In this document: piece by piece, positions 33,703-43,034 of the stretch
Layout: each line of letters opens with the position of its first letter
How positions within the stretch are numbered: position 1 is the stretch's first letter
Source: Elusimicrobiota bacterium
GTDB taxonomy: Bacteria > Elusimicrobiota > Elusimicrobia > UBA1565
NCBI GenBank assembly: GCA_016196755.1
Contig: JACPXC010000042.1
Location: 1 to 56,783, forward strand
DNA length: 56,783 nt
Direction: 5' to 3'
Translations under genes and position numbers: made by a program
The notes under the pieces: model-generated
Seen by the model: only the letters and a program-made list of their open reading frames with translations
What the model was told of the DNA's origin: nothing
Database searches by the model: none

Positions 33703-34053
33703 TTACGGCTTCGCTTCGAGCGAGGAGAGACGCCGACCGTGGTCCCGAAGCTTGTCTTCGTGGTCGGTGAGGATGGCTCCGTGGGAATAAGACTTCTGGT
33801 CGTACGCGACGGCCTTGCCGGCAAAGGCGTCGATCGCCGCCAGGACGCGACCGATGTCATCTTTGGTCGCCATGGTCTGGCGGATGTCGCGGAGATCGGC
33901 CTGCGTCTTCACCATTTCCACCACGAGTTTGTCGACGGTGACCTTGACCGATCCGATCTCGGCCTTCAGTTCATTGCGCACCGCGCCCAATTCGGCCCGC
34001 ACCAATTGGACGTCTGCCTTGGTGGCCGGCTCGCTTGCCCCGCCTTGCGCCAT
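33703..34053 (-). CDS. small coiled-coil protein
   Basis: The 116-aa protein (MAQGGASEPATKADVQLVRAE...) is one long amphipathic helix region, with heptad-like VRAELGAVRNELKAEIGSV and ATKDDIGRVLAAIDAFAG. It has no signal peptide or hydrophobic anchor. Similar small proteins with repeated TKxD motifs exist in many genomes without a known role. The ATG at 34053 was chosen over one at 34104 because an extended -10 (TGG-TATCAT) ends 6 nt upstream. Confidence 0.7.
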   Translation of the reverse strand: MAQGGASEPATKADVQLVRAELGAVRNELKAEIGSVKVTVDKLVVEMVKTQADLRDIRQTMATKDDIGRVLAAIDAFAGKAVAYDQKSYSHGAILTDHEDKLRDHGRRLSSLEAKP

Positions 34054-34059
34054 GGGCAG

Positions 34060-34065
34060 ATGATA
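34060..34065 (-). promoter_or_regulatory. extended -10 box, leaderless start at 34053
   Basis: On the minus strand TGG-TATCAT (hexamer 34065-34060) ends exactly 6 nt before the ATG. No -35 is evident. Confidence 0.6.
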
Positions 34066-34125
34066 CCAGTACAACCCCCTCGCCGCGAGGGCCCAAAGTC
34101 CCAATTCGAGATGGCCGAGTGAGCG

Positions 34126-34785
34126 CTACCAGTCGACGCCGGGGAGCGAACCCCTCGGCACGGGCTTGGCTTCGAACGGGCAGATCACAGCCGGCTTGCA
34201 GGTCTTCCCGGCGTTGAGGCCGTCGATCCACGTCAATTGCTCCGCCACCGTCTTCGCGCCCAACTTCCGGCGATCCTCGTCCGTGGAGCTTTCCTCGACC
34301 GGCCATAGGCAGTAGCAGCCGTTCGGGTCTCCCGGCAACTGGGACCCCTGGGTGGCGTAGATCTGCTTCTGGCCCCGGGTCATGAGATGCCGGTCGATCC
34401 CGCACGTCACAAGGATCTTCGCGTCTTCCTTTCCCAATAGGACGGCTCGGGAGGCCCAGATGTAGGTCTGATAGGAATGCTCCGCCGCCGGGCCGTGCTG
34501 GAAGACCATCGCGGCATGAAAATAGTCGTCCGCGGTCCTGAGGCACCCTTCCGCGAAGATCGCCGCCACGCGTTTCCGGCGCTTGTCGTCGCGCCGCTCG
34601 ATCTTCTTCAAAGCCTCTGGCGACTGGCGGGACCAATCTACGGAACGGTCGCGCTGGTCGGCGTCATACAGCGATTTGAGCTCTTGCGACCGGTCCGTTT
34701 TACACGGATCGTCCGAGGCACCCGCATGCGCCGAGAGCCCGGCGGCTAGGACCAATGACGCGATCGCCCGTAGCATGTGAGCCAT
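34126..34785 (-). CDS. secreted DUF6624-like protein
   Basis: The 219-aa protein has a signal peptide ([21 protein letters not shown]). A domain follows with [20 protein letters not shown], then [17 protein letters not shown] and [21 protein letters not shown]. The Q-H, I-D-R and G-x-x-Q-x-Y-x-T-Q pattern resembles DUF6624 proteins, whose function is unknown. The ATG at 34785 was chosen; an alternative ATG at 34776 leaves a slightly shorter signal peptide. It is divergent from leuS with only 24 nt between the starts. Confidence 0.65.
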   Translation of the reverse strand: MAHMLRAIASLVLAAGLSAHAGASDDPCKTDRSQELKSLYDADQRDRSVDWSRQSPEALKKIERRDDKRRKRVAAIFAEGCLRTADDYFHAAMVFQHGPAAEHSYQTYIWASRAVLLGKEDAKILVTCGIDRHLMTRGQKQIYATQGSQLPGDPNGCYCLWPVEESSTDEDRRKLGAKTVAEQLTWIDGLNAGKTCKPAVICPFEAKPVPRGSLPGVDW

Positions 34786-34794
34786 CCTACAAAG

Positions 34795-34802
34795 GTTATA
34801 AT
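34795..34802. promoter_or_regulatory. shared bidirectional -10 core between leuS and its divergent neighbour
   Basis: GTTATAAT reads TATAAT on the plus strand (34797-34802), 7 nt before the leuS ATG at 34810. It reads TATAAC on the minus strand (34800-34795), 9 nt before the ATG at 34785. The TTATAA core is common to both. No -35 consensus is seen on either side. Confidence 0.55.
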
Positions 34803-34809
34803 GCGCTTG

Positions 34810-37338
34810 ATGGCCGACGACAGGATCCCTTTCGGCGAGCTGGAAGCCAAATGGCAGTCGCGCTGGCGCGAGGCCGGCCTCTTCCGCACCCCCGCCGCCC
34901 CGCGCGAGGGCAAGAAGTTCTACTGCCTCGACATGTTCCCCTACCCCTCCGCCGACGGCCTCCACGTCGGCCACCCCGAGGGCTACACCGCCACCGACAT
35001 CCTCTGCCGCTACAAGCGCATGCGCGACTTCGACGTCCTCCACCCCATGGGCTGGGACGCCTTCGGCCTGCCGGCCGAGAACTTCGCCATCGCCACCGGC
35101 ACCCACCCGCGCATCGTCACCCAGCGCAACATCGCCAACTTCCGCCGCCAGATCCAGGCCCTGGGCTTCTCCTACGACTGGGACCGCGAGGTCGACACCA
35201 CCGACCCCGAGTACTACAAGTGGACCCAGTGGATCTTCCTCCAGCTCTACAAGAAGGGGCTCGCCTACGAGAGCAAGATCCCGATCAACTGGTGCCCGTC
35301 CTGCAAGACCGGCCTGGCCAACGAGGAAGTCTACGGCGGCGTCTGCGAGCGCTGCGGCACCGGAGTCGAGCGGCGCGACATGCGCCAATGGCTGCTCAAG
35401 ATCACGGCCTACGCCCAGCGGCTCTTAGACGACCTCCCGGGCCTCGACTGGCCCGAGTCTACCCTGGCCATGCAGCGCCACTGGATCGGCCGCTCCGAGG
35501 GCGCCGAGGTCGATTTCAAGATCGGGGACCATAAGGTCACGGTCTTCACGACCCGCCCCGACACGCTCTACGGCGCCACCTACCTGGTGCTGGCCCCCGA
35601 GCATCCCCTCGTCGAGGACATCACCGCCACCGAGTTCAAGGGCTCGGTCTCGCGCTACATCGAGGGTGCCAAGCACAAGTCCGACCTCGAGCGCACCGAG
35701 ATCCAGAAAGACAAGACCGGGGTGCCCACCGGCGCCCTGGCCGTCAGCCCGGTCAGCGGGCGCAAGATCCCGGTCTGGATCGCCGACTACGTCCTGGCCT
35801 CCTACGGCACCGGCGCCATCATGGCCGTCCCCGCCCATGACGAGCGCGACTGGCAGTTCGCGGTCCGCCACGAGCTCCCCATCAAGAAGGTCGTCGAGCC
35901 CCCGGCCGAGGCCCTCAAGGCCGACCCCAACCTGCTCAAGGACAAGGCCTTCACCGAGGACGGCATAGCCGCATTCTCGGAAGTCATCGACGGCCTCCCC
36001 ACCCCCCAGGCTAAAACCAAGATGGTCGCCTGGCTCGAGGAGAAGGGCGTCGGGCGCCGCAAGGTCACCTACCGCCTGCGCGACTGGGTGTTCTCGCGCC
36101 AGCGCTATTGGGGCGAGCCCATCCCGATCGTCCATTGCGACAAGTGCGGCCTGGTGCCCGTGCCCGAGGACAAGCTGCCCATCCTCCTGCCCGACGTGCG
36201 CCACTACAAGCCCACCGGCACCGGCGAGTCGCCCCTGGCCGACGTCCACTCCTGGGTCAACACGCACTGCCCGGCCTGCCACGCCCCCGCGCGGCGCGAG
36301 ACCAACACCATGCCGCAGTGGGCCGGCTCCTGCTGGTACTACCTGCGCTTCCTCGACCCGCGCAATCCCGCGCGCCTGTTCTCCGGCGCGCTCGAGAAGT
36401 CCTGGATGCCGGTCGACTGCTACGTGGGCGGCGCCGAGCACGCCGTCCTGCACCTGCTCTACGCCCGCTTCTGGCACAAGGTGCTCTTCGACCTCGGCCT
36501 GGTCACCACCAAGGAGCCGTTCCAGAAGCTCCGCCACCAGGGCATGATCCTCTCCTTCTCGTACCGCGACCCGCGCGGGGTCTACCACGGCTACGGCGAC
36601 ATCGAGCAGGGAGAGGACGGCAAGGCCCGGCTCTCCGGCACCGGCGAGGAGCTGGCGGTCCAGGTCGAGAAGATGTCCAAGTCCAAGAAGAACGTCGTCA
36701 ACCCCGACGACGTCCTCGCCAAGCACGGCGCCGACGTTTTCCGGCTCTACGAGATGTTCATGGGCCCGTTCGACGACTCCAAGCCCTGGGACATGAAGGA
36801 CATCATGGGCCGCGTGCGCTTCCTGCGCCGGGTCTGGCTGGCCTTCAACGACCCCGCCAAGCTCTCGGCAGGCGAAGGCCTGACCGCCCTGCGCCACCGC
36901 ACCATCAAGAAAGTCGGCGAAGACATCGAGATATTCCACTTCAACACCGCGATCAGCGCGCTCGACATCTACTTGAACGCCATCGACGCCGCCAAGGAGC
37001 CCGCCCGGGCCGACGCCGAGGTCTTCCTGACCATCCTCAACCCCTTCGCCCCCCACATCACCGAGGAACTCTGGGAGCGGCTCGGCAACCCGGCCTTCCT
37101 GTCGGCGCGGCCGTGGCCGGTCTACGACCCCGAGAAGCTAAAGGAGTCCCAGGTCGAGGTCGTCATCCAGGTCAACGGCAAGGTCCGCGCGAAGCTGGTC
37201 GTCCCCGCGGGCTCGCCGCAGGACGCGCTCAAGGCGGCGGCCCTGGCCGACTCCAAGGTCAAGGCCGAGTCCGCGGGGCGCGAGGTCGTGAAGGTCGTCG
37301 TCATTCCCGACAAACTCGTCAACGTGGTGCTCAAATGA
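34810..37338 (+). CDS. leuS: leucyl-tRNA synthetase
   Basis: The 842-aa class I synthetase charges tRNA-Leu. HIGH appears as [17 protein letters not shown] (43-59) and KMSKS as EKMSKSKKN (near 622). Between them is the CP1 editing domain, including [20 protein letters not shown] and [16 protein letters not shown]. Cysteine-rich segments ([19 protein letters not shown]) fit its zinc module. The length is typical. The ATG at 34810 was chosen over 34801 and 34777 because the -10 TATAAT overlaps those. The order leuS-lptE-holA is the one known from Escherichia coli. Confidence 0.95.
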   Translation: MADDRIPFGELEAKWQSRWREAGLFRTPAAPREGKKFYCLDMFPYPSADGLHVGHPEGYTATDILCRYKRMRDFDVLHPMGWDAFGLPAENFAIATGTHPRIVTQRNIANFRRQIQALGFSYDWDREVDTTDPEYYKWTQWIFLQLYKKGLAYESKIPINWCPSCKTGLANEEVYGGVCERCGTGVERRDMRQWLLKITAYAQRLLDDLPGLDWPESTLAMQRHWIGRSEGAEVDFKIGDHKVTVFTTRPDTLYGATYLVLAPEHPLVEDITATEFKGSVSRYIEGAKHKSDLERTEIQKDKTGVPTGALAVSPVSGRKIPVWIADYVLASYGTGAIMAVPAHDERDWQFAVRHELPIKKVVEPPAEALKADPNLLKDKAFTEDGIAAFSEVIDGLPTPQAKTKMVAWLEEKGVGRRKVTYRLRDWVFSRQRYWGEPIPIVHCDKCGLVPVPEDKLPILLPDVRHYKPTGTGESPLADVHSWVNTHCPACHAPARRETNTMPQWAGSCWYYLRFLDPRNPARLFSGALEKSWMPVDCYVGGAEHAVLHLLYARFWHKVLFDLGLVTTKEPFQKLRHQGMILSFSYRDPRGVYHGYGDIEQGEDGKARLSGTGEELAVQVEKMSKSKKNVVNPDDVLAKHGADVFRLYEMFMGPFDDSKPWDMKDIMGRVRFLRRVWLAFNDPAKLSAGEGLTALRHRTIKKVGEDIEIFHFNTAISALDIYLNAIDAAKEPARADAEVFLTILNPFAPHITEELWERLGNPAFLSARPWPVYDPEKLKESQVEVVIQVNGKVRAKLVVPAGSPQDALKAAALADSKVKAESAGREVVKVVVIPDKLVNVVLK

Positions 37339-37952
37339 AGCGACTCCTCCCCCTCCTCCTTCTGACCGCCGCGGCCCTCTCCGGCTGCGGCGGCGGCGAC
37401 GACCTGGTCTACAAGCCCGCCGACCAGATCCTGCCCGCCCACATCAGGCGCCTGGCCGTGCGGCCCGTCATCAACAAGACCCAGCAGTTCGGGCTCGAGG
37501 ACAAGCTGACCCTGCGCATCCGCGACGAGTTTTTGCGCAACGGCCGCTACTCGGTCGTCCCCGAGACCCTGGCCGACGGCGTCATCGTACTCACCCTTAC
37601 CCGCTACATCCTCATCCCGACCCAATACGACTCCGTCCTGGCCCCCACGGCCTACAAGCTGCGGGTCATGGCCGACCTCGACTTCGTCGACCGCACCAAG
37701 AACCAGGTGCTCTGGACCGAGCCGAACCTCGAGGGCGTGCAGACCTACAACGCCCCGACCTTGGTGGGCGGCATCACCGAGGAGCAAGCCCGGGAGCTGG
37801 TCTGGGACGTCCTCGCCCGCGACGTGACCAAGCGCGTCATCCAAGGCTTCGGCTCGATCACCGGCACCTCCCGGCGAGAGATCGAACCGACGTCCCCGCC
37901 GCACGTCACGCCCGTGACGCCGGCGAAGCCGACCAACCCGACCCCCTACTGA
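37335..37952 (+). CDS. lptE: LPS assembly lipoprotein LptE-like
   Basis: The 205-aa protein starts with a lipoprotein signal ([11 protein letters not shown], lipidated C18). The mature domain has [43 protein letters not shown] and a [11 protein letters not shown] helix end, which fits the LptE/LptE-like (DUF4136-like) beta-alpha fold. LptE plugs LptD at the outer membrane. The Pro/Thr-rich tail of about 20 residues is unusual. It overlaps leuS by 4 nt and holA by 1 nt, the order known from proteobacteria, which supports the assignment. Confidence 0.82.
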   Translation: MKRLLPLLLLTAAALSGCGGGDDLVYKPADQILPAHIRRLAVRPVINKTQQFGLEDKLTLRIRDEFLRNGRYSVVPETLADGVIVLTLTRYILIPTQYDSVLAPTAYKLRVMADLDFVDRTKNQVLWTEPNLEGVQTYNAPTLVGGITEEQARELVWDVLARDVTKRVIQGFGSITGTSRREIEPTSPPHVTPVTPAKPTNPTPY

Positions 37953-38959
37953 TGCCGTTCGACGCGCCCCCCGCGGCTCACGCCAAGGAGTGGGCCAAAG
38001 GCTCCTTCAAGCCGGTCTACTACCTCTTCGGCGAGGACGAGGCGGGCAAGATCCAGTTCGTCGAGGACCTAAAGAAAGCCGTCGGCGCCGACGAGTTCAA
38101 CCTGACCGAGCTGGCCGGCGAGGCCGCGGACGCCGCGGCCGAGGCGGTCTCCTCGGCTTCGACCCCGCCCATGTTCAGCGCCAGGCGCCTGGTAGTCGTC
38201 CGGCGCGCCGACTTCGGCGCGCCGGGCCTGCGCCTGATCGCCGAATACCTGCGCGACCCGCTCCCCTCCACCGTACTCTGCCTTTCGTCGTCGGCGCCCT
38301 GGCCCGACAAGAAGGACCCGGCGGCCTCGGCCGCCCAGACCCTCGGAGGGCAGGTCTCCTTCCGCCCCCTAGGCCCCGAGGACGCGGCCCGGCGCCTGCG
38401 CGAGGAAGCCAAGCGCCTGGGGTTCACGCTCCAGCCCGAGGCGGCCGAGCTGATGGTCGAGGAGTCCGGCACGGAATGGGGTGTCTTGCGCGCCGAGCTG
38501 GCCAAGGTCGGCCTGTTCGTGCAGGGTAAGGGCAAAGCCACCACCGAGGACGCCGCCGCCTGCCTGGGCTGGCGCCGCCGCACCAACATCTGGGACTTCC
38601 CGCGCGCCGTCCAGAAGCGCGACGCCGCCGAGGCGGTCAAGATGCTGCACTCCCTATTGGAAGAAGGCGAGGACGCCTACTCGCTCCTGCCCAAGGTGCG
38701 CAGCGCGCTCAACCTCCAGCTCAAGGCCAAACGCCTGGCCAAGGCCGGGGTCCCCAAGGACCAGGCCTTCTTCAAGCTCGGCCTCAAGCGCCGCTTCGAC
38801 GACTCGTTCTTCGACTGGACCGACCGCGTGAAGGAGCATCAGCTCGTGAAGGCCCTGCGCGCCTGCCTCGACGTCGAGGCCGACATCAAGTCCAAGTCCT
38901 GGCTCGACCCCGCCTTGGAGCTCGAGAACCTGCTGCTCAAGGCCTGCGGAAAATCCTAG
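37952..38959 (+). CDS. holA: DNA polymerase III delta subunit HolA
   Basis: The 335-aa protein is the clamp-loader delta subunit that opens the sliding clamp. It has the delta-type start KPVYYLFGEDEAGKIQFVEDLKK, ARRLVVVRRADFG, and LCLSSSAPWPDKKDP ahead of the helical C-terminal domain. There is no functional Walker A, as expected for delta. The start ATG overlaps the lptE stop (TGATG). It ends upstream of a strong bidirectional terminator. Confidence 0.88.
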   Translation: MPFDAPPAAHAKEWAKGSFKPVYYLFGEDEAGKIQFVEDLKKAVGADEFNLTELAGEAADAAAEAVSSASTPPMFSARRLVVVRRADFGAPGLRLIAEYLRDPLPSTVLCLSSSAPWPDKKDPAASAAQTLGGQVSFRPLGPEDAARRLREEAKRLGFTLQPEAAELMVEESGTEWGVLRAELAKVGLFVQGKGKATTEDAAACLGWRRRTNIWDFPRAVQKRDAAEAVKMLHSLLEEGEDAYSLLPKVRSALNLQLKAKRLAKAGVPKDQAFFKLGLKRRFDDSFFDWTDRVKEHQLVKALRACLDVEADIKSKSWLDPALELENLLLKACGKS

Positions 38960-38992
38960 CCCGACGCGGCCGACGCCGCCCGATATCCACAC

Positions 38993-39012
38993 CACTGTCC
39001 ACGTGGACAGTG
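38993..39012. repeat. 20-bp perfect palindrome
   Basis: CACTGTCCAC (38993-39002) is followed directly by its reverse complement (39003-39012). It lies between the holA stop and the terminator. It could be an operator-like dyad or part of a longer structured 3' end; no protein is known to bind it. Confidence 0.7.
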
Positions 39013-39018
39013 ACCCAA

Positions 39019-39056
39019 AAAGCGAGCGCCTCCCCGACCGGGGAGGCGCTCGCTTT
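39019..39056. terminator. bidirectional intrinsic terminator between holA and rpsT
   Basis: Perfect 17-bp stem: arm 39019-39035 (AAAGCGAGCGCCTCCCC) and arm 39040-39056 with a 4-nt GACC loop. An A-run (39017-39021) and a T-run (39054-39056) lie at the ends. It serves the convergent genes on both sides. Confidence 0.85.
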
Positions 39057-39069
39057 CAGCTTAGGCGGC

Positions 39070-39351
39070 TTAAGCCGCGGTCTTGTTGAGACGGGCGGCC
39101 AAGCGCGACTTGCGGCGCGCCGCCGTCTTCCAGTGGATCGTGCCCTTCTTGGCGGCCTTGTCCCAGGTGCTGGCCACGGCGCCGAGCAGCTTGGCGGCCG
39201 CGCCCTTGTCCTTCTTGGTGACGGCCTCGAGGAAATCCTTGGCGGCGTCGCGCGCCTTGCGGCGGATGACGCGGTTGCGGGCTGTGCGCCGGAGCGCCTG
39301 CCGGTGAGTCTTGATGGCGCCAGTGTGACGCCCGGTCTTTAGCTTTGCCAT
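39070..39351 (-). CDS. rpsT: 30S ribosomal protein S20
   Basis: The 93-aa basic protein (MAKLKTGRHTGAIKTHRQAL...) binds 16S rRNA in the small subunit. It shows the family's triple-helix pattern with RRTARNRVIRRKARDAAKDF, KDKGAAAKLLGAVASTWDKAAKKG and the TIHWKTAARRKSRLAARLNK ending. The length is slightly above the E. coli protein. It has its own promoter (TTGACC, 18 nt, TATAAT), with the -10 ending 8 nt before the ATG. It ends 14 nt from the bidirectional terminator. Confidence 0.94.
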   Translation of the reverse strand: MAKLKTGRHTGAIKTHRQALRRTARNRVIRRKARDAAKDFLEAVTKKDKGAAAKLLGAVASTWDKAAKKGTIHWKTAARRKSRLAARLNKTAA

Positions 39352-39359
39352 AGTGGGGG

Positions 39360-39389
39360 ATTATAGCTTTCCCGTCGGAAGGCGGTCAA
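39360..39389 (-). promoter_or_regulatory. rpsT promoter
   Basis: On the minus strand TTGACC (39389-39384), an 18-nt spacer and a perfect TATAAT (39365-39360) lie 8 nt before the ATG at 39351. Confidence 0.75.
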
Positions 39390-39398
39390 TCGGACCGC

Positions 39399-39404
39399 TA
39401 TAAT
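39399..39404 (+). promoter_or_regulatory. uvrC -10 box, leaderless start
   Basis: A perfect TATAAT ends exactly 6 nt before the GTG at 39411. It is divergent from rpsT within a 59-nt intergenic region. Confidence 0.7.
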
Positions 39405-39410
39405 CTATAG

Positions 39411-40718
39411 GTGAGCCAAGAGCCCCCCTCCCGAAGCCACCTCCCCCAGGCCTGCGGCGTCTACATCATGCGCGACGCCGCCGGGGAGGTGCTCTACGTA
39501 GGCAAGGCGATCAACCTGGCCCGCCGGGTGGCCCAGTACTTCGCCGAGAACCCCAAGGACATGAAGACCAGCATCCTCGCACCCCTGGTGCGCCGGATCG
39601 ACTACATCGCCTGCGACTCCGAGCGCGAGGCCCTGGTCTGGGAGCGGCGGCTCATCGGCCGCCACATGCCGTTCTTCAACGCGATGTGGAAGGACGACAA
39701 GAGCTACCCGTGGGTCCGGCTGAGCTTAGACGAGGATTACCCGCGCCTGCGGGTCGTGCGCAAGAAGCGCCGCGACGGGGCCAGGTACTTTGGCCCGTAT
39801 CCCAAGGTGACGCCGGTGCGCGGGCTCCTGCGCAGCCTCTGGAAGCGCCGTCTCATCCCCTTGAGACCCTGCGACTGGGTGTTCTCGCGCGAGAAGCCGC
39901 TGGCCCAGGCTAAGATCAACGCCTGCCTCTACTACCACACGGGCGAGTGTCCCGCGCCCTGCGCCGGCAAGGTCTCCTTCGACGACTATCGGCGCATCGC
40001 CGACGACGCGCGGCTGTTCTTCGAGGGCCGCTACGCGCGGCTCAAGACCTCGCTGGCGCGCGAGATGCGCCGGGCCTCGAAGCGGCTCGACTACGAGGAG
40101 GCCGCCCGCCTGCGCGACAACCTCTCCGGCATCGAACACATGGCCGAGCGCGTGCGCTACTCCGAGGTGCGCCCGGGGAAGGTCGCCGAGCGCCTCGAGG
40201 CCTCCAACGGGGTCAGCGACCTGCAGGCCACGCTGGGCCTGCCCCGGCCGCCCCACCACATAGAGTGCTTCGACATCTCGCACCTCTTCGGCGCCCAGAC
40301 CGTGGCCTCGATGGTCTGCTTCACCGGCGGCGCGCCGCACAAGGACCATTACCGCCGCTTCCGGGTGCGCACCGTGGCCGGCATCGACGATTTCGCCTCC
40401 ATGGCCGAGGTGGTGGCCCGCCGGGCCCGCGCCCTCAAGGAAAGCGAGGCACCCCTGCCCGACCTATTCCTGATCGACGGCGGGAAAGGCCAGCTGGCGG
40501 CCGCCGAGAAGGCCCTGGCCGAGGTCTCGCTCAAGGTACCGCTGGCCTCGCTGGCCAAGCGCGAAGAGGAGCTCTTCGTCCCGGGGCGCCCGGACCCGAT
40601 CCGCCTGGAGGCCTCGAGCCCCGCGCGCCGCTTAGTCGAGCGCGTCCGCAACGAGGCCCATCGCTTCGCGGTGACCTACCACCGCCTCCTGCGCGGCAAG
40701 AAAGTCCTCGAAAGTTAA
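39411..40718 (+). CDS. uvrC: UvrC-like excinuclease subunit, short form without HhH domain
   Basis: The 435-aa protein has the N-terminal GIY-YIG nuclease ACGVYIMRDAAGEVLYVGKA, the UVR motif DYEEAARLRDNLSGIEHMA, and the RNase H-like C-terminal nuclease with IECFDISHLFG, LIDGGKGQL and NEAHRFAVTYHR. UvrC nicks DNA on both sides of lesions in nucleotide excision repair. Usual UvrC is about 600 aa and continues with helix-hairpin-helix motifs, which are missing here: it ends at RGKKVLES. The start is GTG at 39411. The pilC gene ends 4 nt away on the other strand. Confidence 0.85.
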   Translation: MSQEPPSRSHLPQACGVYIMRDAAGEVLYVGKAINLARRVAQYFAENPKDMKTSILAPLVRRIDYIACDSEREALVWERRLIGRHMPFFNAMWKDDKSYPWVRLSLDEDYPRLRVVRKKRRDGARYFGPYPKVTPVRGLLRSLWKRRLIPLRPCDWVFSREKPLAQAKINACLYYHTGECPAPCAGKVSFDDYRRIADDARLFFEGRYARLKTSLAREMRRASKRLDYEEAARLRDNLSGIEHMAERVRYSEVRPGKVAERLEASNGVSDLQATLGLPRPPHHIECFDISHLFGAQTVASMVCFTGGAPHKDHYRRFRVRTVAGIDDFASMAEVVARRARALKESEAPLPDLFLIDGGKGQLAAAEKALAEVSLKVPLASLAKREEELFVPGRPDPIRLEASSPARRLVERVRNEAHRFAVTYHRLLRGKKVLES

Positions 40719-40722
40719 GGGA

Positions 40723-41940
40723 TTATTCGACCATGGAGCCGAGCGCGAACATCGGCAGGAACATGGCGACGACGATGGTGCCGATGATGATGCCCATGAC
40801 GACGATGACGATGGGCTCGATCATCGAGGTGAGGCCCTTGACCGCGGTGTCGACCTCCTGGTCGTAGAAGTCGGCGATCTTGCTCAGCATCTGGTCGAGG
40901 GCCCCGGTCTCCTCGCCGACCCCGATCATCTGGGTCACCATGGCCGGAAACACCCCGCTCTTCTTGAGCGGGTCGGCCAGCCGGCCGCCTTCGCGGATCG
41001 ACTCGCGGGCCGAGAGCACGACGTCCTCGATGACCTTGTTGCCGGCCGTGGCCGCCACGGTCTCGAGGCCCTGCATGATCGGGACGCCGGACTTGATCAG
41101 GGTGCCCAGGGTGCGCGTGAACTTGGCCACGGCGACCTTCTTGAGGAGGATGCCGAAGACAGGCGCCTTCAGGGTGTACGAGTCGACCACTTTCTGGCCG
41201 GCCTGCGTCTTGTAGTAGCGGATAAAGAGCTTGTACGTCACAAACGGGCCAGCGACCAGAACATACCAGAACTTCTTCATGATGTTCGAGAGATCGATGA
41301 GCATCTGGGTCGGCATCGGCAGCTCTTTGCCGAAGCTCTCGAAGATCGTGGCGAAGGTCGGGATGACGAACACGAGCAGGAAGACGGTGACGACGCTGCA
41401 GATAGTCAGCACGATGGCCGGGTACATCATCGCGCCCTTGACCTTCGCCTTGAGGGCCTCGCTGGACTCGAGGAAGCCCGAGAGGCGCTCGAGGATGGTG
41501 TCGAGGATGCCGCCCAGCTCGCCGGCGCGGATCATCGCGGTGTAGATCTCGGGGAAGGCGTCGGGGTGCTTCTTCAAAGCGTCCGAGATCGACAGGCCGG
41601 CCTCGATGTCGAGGCGGACCTCGCCGAGTATCGTCTTGAAGGTGGGATTCTCCTGCTGGTCCTCGAGGATGGTCAGGCTCTGGACGATCGGCACGCCGGC
41701 GGAGACCAAAGTCGAGAGCTGGCGCGAGAACAGCACCAGGTCCCGGGAGGCCACCTCGGGCTTGCCGAGGAGCTTCTCCTTGATCGCCGCCATGATGCCG
41801 GGCGTCTGCTCGGCGATCTCGAGGACCGTCAGCTTCTCGGCGCGCAGCTTCTGGACCGCCTCGGCCTCCTTGCCGGCGTCGAGGACGCCGGTCTTGACGC
41901 CTCCGGCGGAGTCCTTGGCTTTATAGGTGAACGTGGGCAT
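40723..41940 (-). CDS. pilC: type IV pilus inner membrane platform protein PilC
   Basis: The 405-aa protein has the two-repeat GspF/PilC organisation. An N-terminal soluble part (MPTFTYKAKDSAGGVKTGV) precedes the first T2SSF domain with FSRQLSTLVSAGVPIVQSL. A transmembrane pair around YPAIVLTICSVVTVFLLVFVIP follows, then the second domain with FTRTLGTLIKSGVPIMQGLE, and a final membrane helix near IVIVVMGIIIGTIVVAMFLP. It connects the motors PilB and PilT to the pilus base. The start is 6 nt after the pilT stop. Confidence 0.93.
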   Translation of the reverse strand: MPTFTYKAKDSAGGVKTGVLDAGKEAEAVQKLRAEKLTVLEIAEQTPGIMAAIKEKLLGKPEVASRDLVLFSRQLSTLVSAGVPIVQSLTILEDQQENPTFKTILGEVRLDIEAGLSISDALKKHPDAFPEIYTAMIRAGELGGILDTILERLSGFLESSEALKAKVKGAMMYPAIVLTICSVVTVFLLVFVIPTFATIFESFGKELPMPTQMLIDLSNIMKKFWYVLVAGPFVTYKLFIRYYKTQAGQKVVDSYTLKAPVFGILLKKVAVAKFTRTLGTLIKSGVPIMQGLETVAATAGNKVIEDVVLSARESIREGGRLADPLKKSGVFPAMVTQMIGVGEETGALDQMLSKIADFYDQEVDTAVKGLTSMIEPIVIVVMGIIIGTIVVAMFLPMFALGSMVE

Positions 41941-41946
41941 GCGTTA

Positions 41947-43020
41947 TCAGGCCGGCGTCGACGCGCGCTGGATGAGGCGCTTCAAGTCCTCGGGGTCCGA
42001 CGAGCGCTGGATGGCTTCCTGGTAGGTGACCCGCCCCTTCTTATAGAGGGCGGCCAGCGACTGGTTCATGGTCTGCATCCCGAACTTGCCGCCGGTCTGG
42101 ATGGTCATGAGGATCTGCTCGACCTTCTGCTCGCGCACGAGGTTGCGCACCGCCGGCGTCACGGTCATGACCTCGCAGGCCATCGAGCGCCCCTGACCCG
42201 AAGCGTTGGGGACGAGGACCTGGGAGAAGATGATCTGCAGCACGAACGAGAGCTGGACCCGGATCTGCTCCTGCTGATGCGGCGGAAAGACGTCGATGAT
42301 GCGGTTGATGGTCTGCGCCGTGTCATTGGTGTGCAGCGTCGCGAAGACCAGGTGGCCGGTCTCGGCGATGGTCAGGGCGGCCTGGATGGTCTCCAGGTCG
42401 CGCATCTCGCCGATGAGGATGACGTCGGGGTCCTGGCGCAGGACGTGGCGCAGGGCCACCTGGAAGGTGCCGGTGTCCTGGCCCACCTCGCGCTGGTTGA
42501 CGATGCTCTTCTTGTGGGAGTGGACGTACTCGATCGGGTCCTCGATGGTGACGATGTGGAGGCTCCGGCGCTCGTTGAGGAAGTCGATCATGGCCGCCAG
42601 GGAGGTCGACTTTCCCGAGCCTGTCGGGCCGGTGATGAGGATGAGGCCCTTGGGGATCTTCATGACGTCGTAGATGACCGGCGGCATCCCCAGCTCCTCG
42701 AAGGTCATAAACGACTGTGGGATGGCGCGGATGACGGCGCCGCAGGCGCCGCGCTGACGGAACACGTTCATGCGCAGGCGGCCGATGCCCTTTAAGCCGA
42801 AAGCCATGTCGAGCTCGTTGGTAGCCTCGTAGCGGGCGCGCTGCTCGTCGGTCATCATCGAGAAGATGAGCGTCTGCGTGGCCTCGCCGTTGAGCTTCTC
42901 GAAAGGGGTGGGGACGAGCTCGCCGTCGATGCGCAGGGTGGGCGGGGCGCCGGCCGTGATGTGCAGGTCGGAAGCGCCCCGCTCGTGCATCATCATGAAC
43001 AGCTCGCTCATCGAGACCAT
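41947..43020 (-). CDS. pilT: type IV pilus retraction ATPase PilT
   Basis: The 357-aa motor ATPase has Walker A GPTGSGKSTSLAAM (about 130-143), the Asp box IVTIEDPIEYVH, Walker B DPDVILIGEMRD and the His box ETGHLVFATLHTND. The PilT-type AVRNLVREQK motif follows the SMACEVMTVTP strand. It depolymerises pili for twitching. GGGGAGAAG precedes the ATG. It lies between pilB and pilC in one minus-strand operon. Confidence 0.94.
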   Translation of the reverse strand: MVSMSELFMMMHERGASDLHITAGAPPTLRIDGELVPTPFEKLNGEATQTLIFSMMTDEQRARYEATNELDMAFGLKGIGRLRMNVFRQRGACGAVIRAIPQSFMTFEELGMPPVIYDVMKIPKGLILITGPTGSGKSTSLAAMIDFLNERRSLHIVTIEDPIEYVHSHKKSIVNQREVGQDTGTFQVALRHVLRQDPDVILIGEMRDLETIQAALTIAETGHLVFATLHTNDTAQTINRIIDVFPPHQQEQIRVQLSFVLQIIFSQVLVPNASGQGRSMACEVMTVTPAVRNLVREQKVEQILMTIQTGGKFGMQTMNQSLAALYKKGRVTYQEAIQRSSDPEDLKRLIQRASTPA

Positions 43021-43034
43021 GGCTTCTCCCCGCC

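Noticed and set aside
35425-37056. Long minus-strand open frame antisense to leuS
   Set aside because: The composition is Val/Gly/Glu/Ala-rich as expected from GC-rich antisense codons. leuS has clear family motifs on the plus strand.
41566-42795. Long plus-strand open frame opposite pilT and pilC
   Set aside because: It is Leu/Asp/Arg-rich antisense of the pil genes and shows no family motifs.
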